The notes under the pieces are model-generated. The model saw only the letters and a program-made list of their open reading frames with translations. It did no database searches and was not told the origin of the DNA. Positions 21,054 through 31,920 of a stretch of DNA of 64,000 nt are shown one piece after another (positions within the stretch are counted from its first letter, which is position 1; each line of letters starts with the position of its first letter). The DNA lies in contig NZ_PDKG01000003.1 of assembly GCF_004116725.1 (NCBI RefSeq), positions 62,001-126,000 of the forward strand, read 5' to 3'. The stretch comes from Arcobacter sp. CECT 8986. GTDB lineage: Bacteria > Campylobacterota > Campylobacteria > Campylobacterales > Arcobacteraceae. Made by a program: the position numbers and the translations under genes.

Positions 21054-23621
21054 CTACCAACTTTGTACTCTTGATAAAACTTTTTTAGGAATATTATTCT
21101 CTTTTTTTAGTTTTTTCATCAATGCAACATATTTTTTATAATATTTTCTTGCCATATCCATATCATAAATATCATAATACACATCACCTAAATTATATAA
21201 TGCAACTACTCTATTTGGATATTTATTTACAATTTTTTCTAAGATATAAATAGCTTCATCATTTTTTCTTTTTTTATTTAAATAGTATGCAATATTATTG
21301 TAGTAAGTAACATTGCTTTTACTTAATTTTATATTTTTAAAAAGATTATAAAAATAGATTTGGTTATATCTATTTAAATCACTTTTTCTTTTTAATTTTG
21401 TATCACTTTCAATACTTTTTAATAACTCTATTTTATTTGAACTATTTTTTATTTGAGTATTTACTCTTTTTATATCCTCAACTGTATCATAATAGTAATT
21501 TAGATAACCACACTCTTTTAGCAACTCTTTATAATAGTTTGTATCTTGATATTTGTTTTTTAAATCATCAAAAAACTTTCCGTATCCTTTTATTATGTAG
21601 TTTTCATATGTATTTGAACTATTCCAAGAGTAAGCTCTTTTTGTTTCATACCCTTTTGTAGAATCATAATTAACTACTTTTGAATTATTTATATCATATA
21701 AAGCAAGTTCACTTTTTGCTAACATATACAATATTTTTGCTCTAAAATCTTTATTTTTTGCACTCTGCAATGCTTTTTTAAAGTGTTTAATTGATAAGTT
21801 AATTTTCTTTAGTTCATTGTCTTTTTCTTTAAAATAATAATTACTTCTATATTTAGTAGTCAAAATATTTGAATTACCCCAATAACTAAGGTTATATAAT
21901 GCTGTTGCATAAAGATAATTATCCATTGTTGAGTTTGGATTCTTTTTTAAACTATTTTGAATATCAATTAATTTTTTTACTGTTTCATAAAAAGTATATT
22001 TTTTTTCTGAGTGAACTCTATTATTTCCAACAATATAATTATTAAAAATATTAAACTCAAGTTTATCTTCTTTTTTTGTTGATTTTTTAACTCGTTTTAG
22101 TACCTCATCAAACATTAGATTATTCATAAGAATATTTGTATATGCTAATTTTAGTTCTCTTCTTACATACTCACTTTTCAAAGTATGATTTATCATATAT
22201 TTTTCAAGTTTTGTTTTATTTTGTTTGTTTTCTAAAGCTTTTAACTCATTGTATTTTTCTAAATTAATTCCATTTACATTTATATAATTTATATTTTTAG
22301 ATAAATAGTATTTCAGTTCATTATTCTGTTTTTTATAAATATCTTTTATTTTATAAAATGTATATTTATGAATTGAGTTTTTATTACAAGGTTGTAACAT
22401 AAGTTTTTCTAACTTTGTTCCAATTTCATTTTCTGTTTTTTCATCTATTTTCGTAAGATTATTTAAATAGATTATATATTTTAAAGCATTTAGCTCATGA
22501 ATATCATCTCCACTTACTTCTTTATATGCTTTATTTAGATATTTTTTTGATACATCAATATTTTTTTGGTAAAAGTTGAAATAAGCCAATGCCAAATCAA
22601 CCATATACATATCATCCCTTTTTATACTTTTCAAATAAGAGATAAATGGCTCATAATTTTTAACTACTTTCGAATCATAATAATATGGCATAGGAATATC
22701 AAAAAACTCTTGAGAGTTTAAAAGTGTTCTAAATAAAAGCAAATCAAAAAACTTTGAGTTTTTATCTATTTTTGTAATATTTTTTAACTCTTCTAAAACA
22801 TTTGCTTTTACATTTAAAGCTCTAATTGTATAAAACTTTATCTTCTCTTCTTTATTTTTAGCCATAGATAAAAGTTTGTTCCATTGTTTATCTGTTTTAA
22901 TATACTTAAAATTATAATAAGCCAAATGCCAGTTGTATTTATCTTCACCAAATAACTTAGTAAATTCATAAACACCTTTTACCACTTCACCTTTTTTGAT
23001 TAGCATTCCTGCATAAAGACCTTGAATCCACTCTTTTACAATACTGTTACTATTTTTTAATAAATATTTGTACTTATTATAAATATTTATTGTGTTATCT
23101 AAATTATTATAATGAGATAATCTAAGCGCTATGAAAAAATATCTAAGTTTTAAATATCTTGAATTTACATTTTCTACTCTTTTTAAAGCTTCATCTATTA
23201 CAACAGGAAGTTTAGACATATCAAGTTTCACACCTTTATATCCAAACTTTTGATAATACCATCTATCAGAAGATATATATGGTTTTTGATACTCTAAAAA
23301 ATCAATATAATCACGAATCTCTTCATTTTTTATTTTTGATAACTCTTTGTTTTTATAAATAAACTTTTCAATTTGCTTAGTAGAGAATGCCTCACCAAAT
23401 TGTGCTTTCCACTCTTTTATATTTTGTTTTTTTATTTCATCATTATAATCATAAATCAAATCATTATAGACTCTACTACTTGTCAAATCACCTGTAATAT
23501 TTGCAAACTCAAAATTTCTTTTATGCAAAAATCTAAACTGATAATCTTCTGGCCAAAATCCACCACCACAAGCAATACTTGATGTATAAAAAAATATAAA
23601 TAGTAATACTATTTTAAACAA
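21054..23621 (-). CDS. Large exported TPR protein, possible lipoprotein
   Basis: An 855-residue protein with a signal sequence ending in TSSIACGGG, where Cys-18 could be lipidated. The body is helical and repeat-rich; the clearest TPR units are near the C-terminus (NDEAIYILEKIVNKYPNRVV, then ALYNLGDVYYDIYDMDMARK). It converges on the VWA gene, two bases apart. I do not recognise a named family; a role in envelope protein assembly is possible but unproven. Confidence 0.7.
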   Translation of the reverse strand: MFKIVLLFIFFYTSSIACGGGFWPEDYQFRFLHKRNFEFANITGDLTSSRVYNDLIYDYNDEIKKQNIKEWKAQFGEAFSTKQIEKFIYKNKELSKIKNEEIRDYIDFLEYQKPYISSDRWYYQKFGYKGVKLDMSKLPVVIDEALKRVENVNSRYLKLRYFFIALRLSHYNNLDNTINIYNKYKYLLKNSNSIVKEWIQGLYAGMLIKKGEVVKGVYEFTKLFGEDKYNWHLAYYNFKYIKTDKQWNKLLSMAKNKEEKIKFYTIRALNVKANVLEELKNITKIDKNSKFFDLLLFRTLLNSQEFFDIPMPYYYDSKVVKNYEPFISYLKSIKRDDMYMVDLALAYFNFYQKNIDVSKKYLNKAYKEVSGDDIHELNALKYIIYLNNLTKIDEKTENEIGTKLEKLMLQPCNKNSIHKYTFYKIKDIYKKQNNELKYYLSKNINYINVNGINLEKYNELKALENKQNKTKLEKYMINHTLKSEYVRRELKLAYTNILMNNLMFDEVLKRVKKSTKKEDKLEFNIFNNYIVGNNRVHSEKKYTFYETVKKLIDIQNSLKKNPNSTMDNYLYATALYNLSYWGNSNILTTKYRSNYYFKEKDNELKKINLSIKHFKKALQSAKNKDFRAKILYMLAKSELALYDINNSKVVNYDSTKGYETKRAYSWNSSNTYENYIIKGYGKFFDDLKNKYQDTNYYKELLKECGYLNYYYDTVEDIKRVNTQIKNSSNKIELLKSIESDTKLKRKSDLNRYNQIYFYNLFKNIKLSKSNVTYYNNIAYYLNKKRKNDEAIYILEKIVNKYPNRVVALYNLGDVYYDIYDMDMARKYYKKYVALMKKLKKENNIPKKVLSRVQSW

Positions 23622-23634
23622 CTCTTATCCTTTA

Positions 23635-24570
23635 CTAATATCTTAATAACTTTTTTAAATTATATTTATTTTTATACTCTATTGTATAAAAAATCACTTC
23701 ATTAAATCTATTTTTACTAATTGATAAAAAATCATCTAATGCAACCTCTAAATCACTAATTTTAGAATTTTCAAATCTTAAAATATCACCTTTATAAATA
23801 TATCTACCTTTGAAATAAAAACTTTTAGTAACTTCATAATAGTTATCTTTTATTAGTTTAAAATTCTTTTTAAAATCTTGTTTTGTTACACCTTCAAATA
23901 TATCAATTCCTCTTTTTTGTCTAAATTGAATTGCTTGAGAATATAAAGGTAAGGCAAGTTTTAATTTCAAAGGATATTTATCAAAATTATAGTGATATTT
24001 TTTGGCTATATTATTATCTAAAATTGAGTTTTTTGTATCAAAATCTCCAACTGTTGACATATTGTAATACATCAATAATCCATAATCAATATCAGGTACA
24101 CCAGTTTTTTGAAAATATTTTATTTGATGCAATCTAATAGTTGCACTTATTTTCTTATTTAAAATTGTTTTTATTTTCTCTAAAAAAGAAAAATATTTTA
24201 CTCTTGTAGAAACTGACCAATCGCAATCAAACTGTATTTCATCATATTTAAAAGGTAAACTCTTTAAATTTTTTGCTACATCATTTACTAACTCATCTAA
24301 AAAAGCTAATTTCATTGCTTTATTTGTAATATAAATAACAGGAATTGATAAATTATCTTTTGGTTTAGTTTTAAAAGTAGTTCTTATAACTTCTAATTTA
24401 TTTGAGTAGTTTATATCTAAAACTTTAATATATAATTTATCATCTTGAGTTTTTAAAGAGTAACTATTTTTCCAATGATAAAAAGAGTATGTTAAATTCT
24501 CTTTATTTGTAAAATTAAAAGTAAAAAAAACAATAATAAGAAAAACAAAGAGTAAAAATATTTTTTTCAT
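23635..24570 (-). CDS. Exported DUF3142-like protein
   Basis: A 311-residue protein with an N-terminal signal anchor (FLLFVFLIIVFFTFNF). The middle has IQFDCDWSVSTRVKYFSFLE and a downstream MYYNMSTVGDFD segment, reminiscent of TIM-barrel proteins of the DUF3142 type that resemble glycoside hydrolases. It lies 13 bases downstream of nothing and upstream of the TPR gene, on the same strand, so the two may be co-transcribed. The family call is tentative. Confidence 0.5.
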   Translation of the reverse strand: MKKIFLLFVFLIIVFFTFNFTNKENLTYSFYHWKNSYSLKTQDDKLYIKVLDINYSNKLEVIRTTFKTKPKDNLSIPVIYITNKAMKLAFLDELVNDVAKNLKSLPFKYDEIQFDCDWSVSTRVKYFSFLEKIKTILNKKISATIRLHQIKYFQKTGVPDIDYGLLMYYNMSTVGDFDTKNSILDNNIAKKYHYNFDKYPLKLKLALPLYSQAIQFRQKRGIDIFEGVTKQDFKKNFKLIKDNYYEVTKSFYFKGRYIYKGDILRFENSKISDLEVALDDFLSISKNRFNEVIFYTIEYKNKYNLKKLLRY

Positions 24571-24674
24571 AAATTTAAATTGAAACCTTTTTTAAATTTA
24601 GAAATTATATAGTATTGATATTAAAAGAAAGTTATTTTGATTATTTTTTGATATAAAATATTATTTTTAGGCCT

Positions 24675-24700
24675 TTAGCTGCTAAATTAATAGCAGCTAA
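24675..24700. terminator. Ten-bp stem-loop after PPK2 gene
   Basis: TTAGCTGCTA and TAGCAGCTAA pair perfectly around AATTAA, five bases past the stop of the leftward PPK2 gene. The U-tract on that strand is weak, so a terminator is likely but not certain. Confidence 0.6.
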
Positions 24701-24704
24701 AATA

Positions 24705-25835
24705 TTAGTAGTTTTGAGATTTTCTCATTTGCATTAGCTCTTTTTGAACTGAAATATTTACTTTTTCATTTGGTTGAAAATCTAATGCATAATTTCTTCC
24801 ATCATAATCAACAGAATTTAAAATAATTTTAACAGCTTCAAGTCTAGCTTTATGTTTGTCATCACTTCTTACAATATGCCAAGGAGCACTTCTTGAGTTT
24901 GTTCTTCTTAACATCTCATATTTTTTCTCTGAAAATTCACCCCATAAATCTTGAGCTTGCATATCAACTTCTGAGAATTTCCATTGTCTTAATGGGTCAT
25001 TTATTCTTCTATCAAATCTTCTTTTTTGTTCAGCTTTAGATACAGAGAAATAAAGTTTAATTAAAATCATTCCTTGTCTTACTAAATCTTGCTCAAAATT
25101 AACTACATCTTCCATAAAGATTTCATACTCTTCTTGTGTACAAAATCCAAATATTGGCTCAACCATTGCTCTGTTGTACCAACTTCTATCAAATAGTACA
25201 ATCTCACCACCAGTTGGAAAGTGTTCGATATATCTTTGTAAAAACCATTGATTTTTTTGAGTTTCAGTTGGTTTACCTAAAGCTACAATTCTATAGTGTT
25301 TATTATTCATATATCTAGTGATTCTTCTAATTGCACCACCTTTTCCAGATGCATCTCTACCTTCAAAAAGAATAATCATTCTTTTATTTTCATTTTCTAA
25401 ATAATTTTGCAATTTAATAAGTTCTATTTGATACTGTTTTAACTCTTCTGCATCATAAAGTTTTTGGATACCATCTTTTAGACTATCTTTATCATGTTCT
25501 TGAAATTCACCTAATATACTTCTCATTAAATCATTTTCACTCTTTAACTTTTGAATTTCATCAATATTTTCAGGTTTTGCATTATCACTTATTATTTGTT
25601 TCATCTCAATGTTTGTCTTCTTATCTTCAATAACAATAGAATCTTTAAATTTCTGCATCAAGTTTAATGCGCTTTTTTTAGTAAGGTTATCTTTTTTTGT
25701 ATATCCTAGAACTTTTACGTATCTTTTTCTTTCGTGCTGAAATCTTGCTATATATTTTTTCCCAAATGTAGGATGTGCAACCTTTGATACATATAGTCCA
25801 CTATAATTTGTCTTTTCAAAATCACTTAAATTCAT
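24705..25835 (-). CDS. ppk2: Polyphosphate kinase 2 with extra N-terminal domain
   Basis: Transfers phosphate between polyphosphate and nucleotides. The PPK2 core has Walker A FEGRDASGKGGAIRRIT, lid Arg residues and Walker B VLFDRSWYNRA. At 376 residues it is about 100 longer than its neighbour. The extra N-terminal region (1-65: YIARFQHERKRYVKVLGYT, then NLTKKSALNLMQKF) looks like the AP2/arm-binding domain of tyrosine recombinases. A linker of about 70 residues follows. It starts two bases after the upstream ppk2 gene ends. Confidence 0.92.
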   Translation of the reverse strand: MNLSDFEKTNYSGLYVSKVAHPTFGKKYIARFQHERKRYVKVLGYTKKDNLTKKSALNLMQKFKDSIVIEDKKTNIEMKQIISDNAKPENIDEIQKLKSENDLMRSILGEFQEHDKDSLKDGIQKLYDAEELKQYQIELIKLQNYLENENKRMIILFEGRDASGKGGAIRRITRYMNNKHYRIVALGKPTETQKNQWFLQRYIEHFPTGGEIVLFDRSWYNRAMVEPIFGFCTQEEYEIFMEDVVNFEQDLVRQGMILIKLYFSVSKAEQKRRFDRRINDPLRQWKFSEVDMQAQDLWGEFSEKKYEMLRRTNSRSAPWHIVRSDDKHKARLEAVKIILNSVDYDGRNYALDFQPNEKVNISVQKELMQMRKSQNY

Positions 25836-25837
25836 TG

Positions 25838-26677
25838 TTATTCAGCCTTTGCAAATTTATTTTCTTTTTCCATTAATTCTATTTCTTTACTACCATCTAT
25901 AACGATATTTTTATCTACTTTTATTTTTTCTTTTGTAGTTTTATTTGGATATTCTACTGAAGACAAAATGTGCTTGATACAGTTAATACGTGCTTGTTTT
26001 TTATCATCACTTCTTATTACTGTCCATGGTGCAACATCTGTATTTGAAGCCATCAGCATAGAAAATTTTGCAACTGTATATTTATCCCATAATTTTTGTG
26101 ATTCTTTATCAACTGGTGATAACTTATACTGTTTTAAAGGGTCAACTTCTCTTTTTTTGAATCTTCTTGCTTGCTCTTTTTTAGATACTGAAATATAAAA
26201 TTTTAAAAGAATTATTCCTGATTTTACAAGCATTTGCTCAAACTCTGGTACCTCTTTTAAAAATTCATGGTGCTCTTCAGTAGTACAAAATCCCATTACT
26301 GGTTCAACACCCGCTCTGTTGTACCAGCTTCTATCAAATAAAACTATCTCTCCCGCGCTTGGTAGATGTTTTGTGTACCTTTGGAAATACCATTGAGTCT
26401 TCTCTATATCACTTGGTTTTTCTAAAGCTACAACTCTTGCTCCCCTTGGATTTAAATGTTCTGTAATTCTTTTGATAGTTCCACCTTTACCAGCAGCATC
26501 TCTACCTTCAAAAATTAATAAAACTTTTAAACCCATCTCTTTTACATAGTTTTGAAATTTTAAAAGTTCAATTTGCAGTAATCTTAACTCCCTTTCATAC
26601 TGCACTTTCTCTTTTTTTACCCAAATACGTATTTTTTCTTCTTTTTTGCTCTTTTTGTTGTCTTCTTCCTCTATCAT
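25838..26677 (-). CDS. ppk2: Polyphosphate kinase 2, short form
   Basis: A 279-residue single-domain PPK2. Motifs are FEGRDAAGKGGTIKRIT, EKPSDIEKTQWYFQRY and VLFDRSWYNRAGVEP. The N-terminus is highly charged. It precedes the longer paralogue in the same operon; the two cores are about half identical by eye, so they may differ in nucleotide preference (ADP or GDP). It follows the carboxynorspermidine decarboxylase gene by 15 bases. Confidence 0.95.
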   Translation of the reverse strand: MIEEEDNKKSKKEEKIRIWVKKEKVQYERELRLLQIELLKFQNYVKEMGLKVLLIFEGRDAAGKGGTIKRITEHLNPRGARVVALEKPSDIEKTQWYFQRYTKHLPSAGEIVLFDRSWYNRAGVEPVMGFCTTEEHHEFLKEVPEFEQMLVKSGIILLKFYISVSKKEQARRFKKREVDPLKQYKLSPVDKESQKLWDKYTVAKFSMLMASNTDVAPWTVIRSDDKKQARINCIKHILSSVEYPNKTTKEKIKVDKNIVIDGSKEIELMEKENKFAKAE

Positions 26678-26692
26678 AACACTCTATTCCCT

Positions 26693-27850
26693 TTAAGAAA
26701 GTCTTTCTTGATAATCATTATACCCAAAGTTTTTTACAATTTGGTAACAATCATTGTCTTTTTTTATAACAATTGATGGTAACTTTATTCCATTAAATGT
26801 TGTCGTTTTTACCATTGTATAGTGAATCATATCTTCAAGTATAATTTTATCTCCAACTTTTAAAGGCTCATCAAAAGAGTAATCACCGATAATATCGCCT
26901 GCAAGACAAGTATTTCCACCTAGTCTATAAGTATATTTTTTCTCATTTGCTAAGCCACTATTTCTTATCTCTGCTCTATAAGGCATAGCTAATGTATCTG
27001 GCATATGAGCTTCTGCTGATGTATCTAAGATGGCTATTTGCATTTTGTTTTCTACAATATCAAGTACAGTTGCCACAAGGTACCCTGTTTGCCATCCAAC
27101 TGCTTCACCTGGTTCTAAATATACTTCTAGATGAGGATATCTTTGCTTGAAATCTTTTAGAAGCATTATAAGACCTTCTACATCATAGTCTGCTCTCGTA
27201 ATATGATGTCCTCCACCAAAATTAACCCATTTCATTTGAGGTAAATATTCACCGAAGTTTTTTTCAAAGTTTTTTAAAGCACCTTGCAATGCATCTACAT
27301 TTTGCTCACACAAAGCATGAAAATGCAGTCCATCAATTCCATCTAATAATTCAGGTTTAAAATTTGCTTTTGTTATACCTAGTCTTGAATAAGTACCACA
27401 AGGATTATATAAATCAACTTCAACAGATGAATACTCAGGATTTACTCTAAGTCCAATAGAAGTTTTATTTATTGCTCTATTTTTAAACTTTTCTAGTTGA
27501 GAAAAAGAGTTAAATACCACATGATTAGAAATATCAACTATTTCATCAAACTCTTCATCTTTAAATGCAGGACTATAAGTGTGTACTTCTTTTGCAAACT
27601 TCTCTTTTGCAAGAATAGCTTCATGAAGTCCAGATGCACAACAGCCTTTTAGATACTTTCTGCATAACTCAAAAGTTGAGTGCATTGCAAAACCTTTTAG
27701 TGCTAAAAGTATATTTACATCTGCTTCATCTTGAACTTTTTTAAGTAATTTTAGATTTTTTTCTAACAGTTTTTCTTCACATACAAAACTTGGACTTGGC
27801 AAGTTTTCAAAGTTATTTATTATTTCATTCGTCTTCATCGAAAGGTTCAA
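26693..27850 (-). CDS. nspC: Carboxynorspermidine/carboxyspermidine decarboxylase
   Basis: A PLP-dependent alanine-racemase-fold decarboxylase that makes norspermidine or spermidine from the carboxylated precursor. The PLP Lys lies in [12 protein letters not shown] (about residue 48); later motifs include [16 protein letters not shown] and [17 protein letters not shown]. The start is either a TTG at 27850 preceded by GAGG, or an ATG at 27838; both overlap the end of the rubredoxin gene, so translation is coupled. Its partner dehydrogenase lies just upstream of the rubredoxin. Confidence 0.93.
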   Translation of the reverse strand: MNLSMKTNEIINNFENLPSPSFVCEEKLLEKNLKLLKKVQDEADVNILLALKGFAMHSTFELCRKYLKGCCASGLHEAILAKEKFAKEVHTYSPAFKDEEFDEIVDISNHVVFNSFSQLEKFKNRAINKTSIGLRVNPEYSSVEVDLYNPCGTYSRLGITKANFKPELLDGIDGLHFHALCEQNVDALQGALKNFEKNFGEYLPQMKWVNFGGGHHITRADYDVEGLIMLLKDFKQRYPHLEVYLEPGEAVGWQTGYLVATVLDIVENKMQIAILDTSAEAHMPDTLAMPYRAEIRNSGLANEKKYTYRLGGNTCLAGDIIGDYSFDEPLKVGDKIILEDMIHYTMVKTTTFNGIKLPSIVIKKDNDCYQIVKNFGYNDYQERLS

Positions 27851-27995
27851 AATCCTCTTTTGTTACTCCACAGTCTGGACATTGCCAATCTTCTGGAATT
27901 TCTTCAAAAGGTGTTCCTGGTTCAATTCCACCATCTGGATCACCAACAGCAGGGTCATACACGTAGTCACATACTACACAAATATATTTTTGCAT
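27825..27995 (-). CDS. Rubredoxin
   Basis: A 56-residue electron carrier with one iron held by four cysteines. The two knuckles are [11 protein letters not shown] (CxxC) and WQCPDCGV (CxxC), with the conserved [20 protein letters not shown] between them. It ends in an acidic tail. Its 3' end overlaps the start of nspC, and the carboxynorspermidine dehydrogenase gene lies about 155 bases upstream with a stem-loop between. A GGAG lies before the ATG. Confidence 0.96.
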   Translation of the reverse strand: MQKYICVVCDYVYDPAVGDPDGGIEPGTPFEEIPEDWQCPDCGVTKEDFEPFDEDE

Positions 27996-28114
27996 ATTAT
28001 TCTCCTTACTATTTAATAGTAGTATTATTGCCTAATAAAAAATTAAAATCAATAAAACAGAAGTCATAAAAATGACAAAATTATATCAAAATTTGTAAGT
28101 TTTAAGTAAAAGAG

Positions 28115-28143
28115 AAAAGCTAAATATAAAATATTTAGCTTTT
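28115..28143 (-). terminator. Rho-independent terminator of the carboxynorspermidine dehydrogenase gene
   Basis: AAAAGCTAAATAT and ATATTTAGCTTTT form a 13-bp stem with an AAA loop, seven bases past the stop of the leftward gene at 28150. Reading leftwards the stem is followed by a U-rich stretch. Confidence 0.8.
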
Positions 28144-28149
28144 TGTAGT

Positions 28150-29352
28150 TTATTTAGTTGGTAACTCTATAATTTTCCAAGGTAACCCTTGAATCATTAA
28201 TTCATCCATAAAAGGTTTTGCATCAAACTCTTCTATATTGAATACTCCTTTACCATCCCAAATTCCTTTATATAACATTTTAGAGCCAATCATTGCAGGA
28301 ACTCCAGTTGTATAACTTACTGCTTGTGCACCTGTCTCTTTATAACACTCTTGGTGGTCACAAACATTATAAATATAAACTTTTTTCTTAACTCCATCTT
28401 TAATTCCCTCAATAATACAACCAATATTTGTTTTACCAACAGTTCTTGGTCCAAGACTTGCAGGATCAGGTAATAGAGTTTTCAAGAATTCAATAGGAAT
28501 AATTTTTTGACCTTGGTGTTCAACAGGTTCAATTCCTAACATACCAACGTTTTGTAAACAGTTCATATGTTGAATATAACTATCTCCAAATGTCATAAAA
28601 AATCTAATTCTTTTTAAACCTTTGATATTTTTACTTAAAGATTCTAACTCTTCATGGTAAAGTAAATAAGATGGTTTAACCCCCACTTCTGGATAATCAT
28701 GCTCAACTCTAATTTCTAAAGGTTTTGTTTCTATCCATTTTCCATCTTCCCAATATCTACCATTTGCAGATACTTCTCTTAAGTTGATTTCTGGATTAAA
28801 GTTTGTTGCAAATGCATATCCATGGTCACCTGCATTACAATCCATAATATCAATATAGTTTATCTCATCAAATAGATTTTGTTGTGCGTATGCACAAAAT
28901 ACTCCAGTTACACCTGGGTCAAAACCGCTTCCTAATAGAGCTTTTACTCCAGCTTCTTTAAACTGTTCATTTCTTGCCCATTGCTCTTTGTACTCAAATT
29001 TTGCTTCATCTGGATGCTCATAATTTGCAGTATCTACATAATCAACACCTGTTTGTGTACAAGCATCCATAATTGTTAAATCTTGGTAAGGTAACGCAAC
29101 ATTTAAAACAAGTTTAGGATTAACTTTTTTAATTAACTCTACTAATTGAGGTACATTATCTGCATCTACACTAGCAGTGTCTATTTTTACACCTTGATTT
29201 TTTTCAATATCTTTTGCAATATCATCACATTTACTTACAGTTCTTGAAGCTAACGTAATTTTTTCAAATGTATCAATATTCATAGCACATTTAACTGTTG
29301 CAACTCTACTAACACCACCTGCACCTATGATTAAAATACCTTTTTTATCCAT
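28150..29352 (-). CDS. Carboxynorspermidine (carboxyspermidine) dehydrogenase
   Basis: A 400-residue saccharopine-dehydrogenase-family enzyme that joins aspartate semialdehyde to diaminopropane or putrescine using NADPH. It has the Rossmann motif ILIIGAGGVSRVATVKCA, then LVLNVALPYQDLTIMDAC and LGSGFDPGVTGVFCAY. The nearby decarboxylase gene supports the CANSDH role over a lysine-pathway saccharopine dehydrogenase. In Campylobacter jejuni this route makes spermidine. Confidence 0.92.
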   Translation of the reverse strand: MDKKGILIIGAGGVSRVATVKCAMNIDTFEKITLASRTVSKCDDIAKDIEKNQGVKIDTASVDADNVPQLVELIKKVNPKLVLNVALPYQDLTIMDACTQTGVDYVDTANYEHPDEAKFEYKEQWARNEQFKEAGVKALLGSGFDPGVTGVFCAYAQQNLFDEINYIDIMDCNAGDHGYAFATNFNPEINLREVSANGRYWEDGKWIETKPLEIRVEHDYPEVGVKPSYLLYHEELESLSKNIKGLKRIRFFMTFGDSYIQHMNCLQNVGMLGIEPVEHQGQKIIPIEFLKTLLPDPASLGPRTVGKTNIGCIIEGIKDGVKKKVYIYNVCDHQECYKETGAQAVSYTTGVPAMIGSKMLYKGIWDGKGVFNIEEFDAKPFMDELMIQGLPWKIIELPTK

Positions 29353-29462
29353 AAAGATTCTCCATTTTAAATATGTGCAATTATAAACTTTTTTAAGTAA
29401 ATAACAATTGAATTTATTTGATTTTTTTAAATATAAGTTTTTTTGATAGATTTTGAAGTTCT

Positions 29463-29490
29463 CAAGAAGTACATTATTTTGTACTTCTTG
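29463..29490. terminator. Stem-loop downstream of the double-Cache chemoreceptor
   Basis: CAAGAAGTAC and GTACTTCTTG form a perfect 10-bp stem with an 8-base loop, 26 bases past the stop of the leftward receptor gene. The downstream side lacks a strong U-tract. Confidence 0.5.
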
Positions 29491-29515
29491 AATAAAAGTG
29501 TAAAATTAAAAATTT

Positions 29516-31837
29516 CTATTTTTCAATAAATTTTTTCTCTTCTACATCTTCTAAAATTTTTGTAGCAATTTTTTCTGTTTCAATTGCTATATCATTTGTC
29601 TGACTTGCAACACTTGCATTTTTTTGTGTTTGTTGGTCTAAATCATTAATAGTGTCGTTGATTTGTTCGATACCCGCTCTTTGTTCTTTACTTGAAGTCT
29701 CAACATCACTAATTAATCTTAATGTTTCATCAATATTTGATTTAAGTTCATGGTAACCTTTAATCATCTCAGAAGATATTGCTTTACCTTCATTTGCACC
29801 TAATGTCGCATTTTCAACTAACTCTTTTATCTCTTTTGCCGCTTCCGCACTTCTTGAAGCTAGATTTCTAACTTCTTGTGCAACTACGGCGAACCCTTTT
29901 CCAGCTTCACCAGCTGTTGCTGCTTCTACTGCTGCATTAAGTGATAAAATATTTGTTTGGAAAGCAATTTGGTCAATCACTGTAATTGCTTCTGCAATTG
30001 CTTGTGTTTGTTCATTTATGCTATCCATTGATACACTTGTTTTATCTGCAAGTCTTTCACCATCATTTGCAGAACCAGAAACTCTATTTGCAAATTGAAC
30101 CATTTTTGAAATATTTTCAGAGTTACTAACAACATTTGAAGTTATCTCTTCTAATGCAGCTGCTGTCTCTTCTAAGCTTGAAGCTGATTCATTTGATGCA
30201 GTACTTAAAATAGTTACTGTATTTAATAGGTTTTGAGAATTTTCTCTTAAGTTAATTCCACTTTGTTTATTTTGAACTAACATATCATTAATGGTATCTG
30301 CTAATAGATTTAATCCTTTTGCAACTTCACCTTTTGGATTGTTAATTCTATATGTAAAGTTCATATTACTAAACTCATGCAATGCTTTATCAATCTCTTC
30401 AAAGTTATCATTAACTTTTGTAGAAATAGAGGTTAACATCTCATTTAAATTAGTTTTTAACTCTTCTAAACTTTTGTTTTCTGTTGTTGCTTGAAGTCTA
30501 TTTTTAACACTACCGTGATTAACTTCTGTAACTATTTGTTTTACATTATCAATTAATTTAAAGTCTTGGTCTAGCAATTTATTTGTTTTTTCAATATTGT
30601 CATTTACAACTTTTGCCATTTGACCTATTTCATCTTTTGAATTAATATCAATTTTGTCAATACTATCTTTTTCTTTACTTAAATATTTAAAGAAATCTAA
30701 TAATCCTACTTGGAATTTTGTAAGAGGTTTATTGATTTGTGTGTTAATAAAATATACTACAAATAAAGCAATTAATACAGATACAATAACAGATATAAGT
30801 AAAATACCTAAAACAATTGAAGTAATTTTATCATTTGATTCTGCTTGTAAGTTTGCAATATGTTCTTCTATCTTATCAGTATATACACCTGTACCTATCA
30901 TCCATTTCCATGGTTCAAATCCAGTCGCATATCCAATTTTTTCAGAGTCAACTTTACTTCCAGGTTTTGGATAATCATAAGTAACAATATCTCCACCTTT
31001 TTTAGCTGCTTTTATTAACTCTTTAATAAAATATATACCTTTTTTAGTTTTTGCTTCTAAAAGATTTTTTCCAATATGTTCTTTAATTGTAGGATGCATT
31101 AAATTTACACCATTATAATCATAAATGAAAAAATATCCATTTTTACCAAATCTAAGTTCTGCAATCTCATCTAAAGCTTTTTGTTTAAGTGTCTCTGAAA
31201 CATCATCTAAATATGCTCCTGTTCCAATAATCCATTTGAATTTTTTAAAGTATTTAACATAAGCAACTTTTTGTCTTGGAGGTTTATTTGGTACAGTTTG
31301 CTCATAAGAAACCAAACCTTCTCCATGGTCAATTGCTAATTTAATAAAATTCAAGATGTGTGGTTTAGGATATCTTTTCCCCTCTTTTGTTGGATTAATT
31401 GGATGTTTTAATACAACAGCATTCTCATTATAAACAAAGAAATACCCACTTTTCCCATATCGAGCACCCGCAATTGCATCAATAAGGATTTTTTGTAACT
31501 CAGCATCTGATACTTTACCATTAAATTCACTATACAATTTATCTAAGATTTTAAAAAGAAAGTTTGTTTGTTGAACCAATCTCTCTTTTGCATTTTTCTT
31601 AATTACATCAATTGAAGACTGCTCATAATAGTTTTCAATTATATTCCTAGCGAATTTTGTGTAACTTTCTAAACTTTCCTTCTCTACCGCATAAGCATTT
31701 TGTTTGTATTGAGCTATGTTCTCTTTAGTTAGACTATTTAAAGAGTAAATAGACTTAATAGCTATCATTGTTGCTACAAGTATAATTGTAACAATAAAGA
31801 TAAACAAAAGCTTACTTTTGATTGTCATATTTTTCAT
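29516..31837 (-). CDS. Chemoreceptor with two Cache domains
   Basis: A 773-residue transmembrane receptor. The N-terminal helix ([18 protein letters not shown]) is followed by a periplasmic region with two related Cache modules, marked by [11 protein letters not shown] and [11 protein letters not shown], each followed by a WIIGTGAY or WMIGTGVY strand. A second helix near residue 345, a HAMP-like region and the methyl-accepting signalling domain with [20 protein letters not shown] follow. The ATG at 31837 has AAGGA seven bases upstream; another in-frame ATG lies at 31864. The ligand is unknown; Cache domains often bind organic acids. Confidence 0.93.
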   Translation of the reverse strand: MKNMTIKSKLLFIFIVTIILVATMIAIKSIYSLNSLTKENIAQYKQNAYAVEKESLESYTKFARNIIENYYEQSSIDVIKKNAKERLVQQTNFLFKILDKLYSEFNGKVSDAELQKILIDAIAGARYGKSGYFFVYNENAVVLKHPINPTKEGKRYPKPHILNFIKLAIDHGEGLVSYEQTVPNKPPRQKVAYVKYFKKFKWIIGTGAYLDDVSETLKQKALDEIAELRFGKNGYFFIYDYNGVNLMHPTIKEHIGKNLLEAKTKKGIYFIKELIKAAKKGGDIVTYDYPKPGSKVDSEKIGYATGFEPWKWMIGTGVYTDKIEEHIANLQAESNDKITSIVLGILLISVIVSVLIALFVVYFINTQINKPLTKFQVGLLDFFKYLSKEKDSIDKIDINSKDEIGQMAKVVNDNIEKTNKLLDQDFKLIDNVKQIVTEVNHGSVKNRLQATTENKSLEELKTNLNEMLTSISTKVNDNFEEIDKALHEFSNMNFTYRINNPKGEVAKGLNLLADTINDMLVQNKQSGINLRENSQNLLNTVTILSTASNESASSLEETAAALEEITSNVVSNSENISKMVQFANRVSGSANDGERLADKTSVSMDSINEQTQAIAEAITVIDQIAFQTNILSLNAAVEAATAGEAGKGFAVVAQEVRNLASRSAEAAKEIKELVENATLGANEGKAISSEMIKGYHELKSNIDETLRLISDVETSSKEQRAGIEQINDTINDLDQQTQKNASVASQTNDIAIETEKIATKILEDVEEKKFIEK

Positions 31838-31920
31838 GTCTCGTTCCTTCTTCCTACATTTCAATGATTATTATAACATTGTAAAATAAAAAACAGTACC
31901 ATTCTATAATTTTCTTAGTA

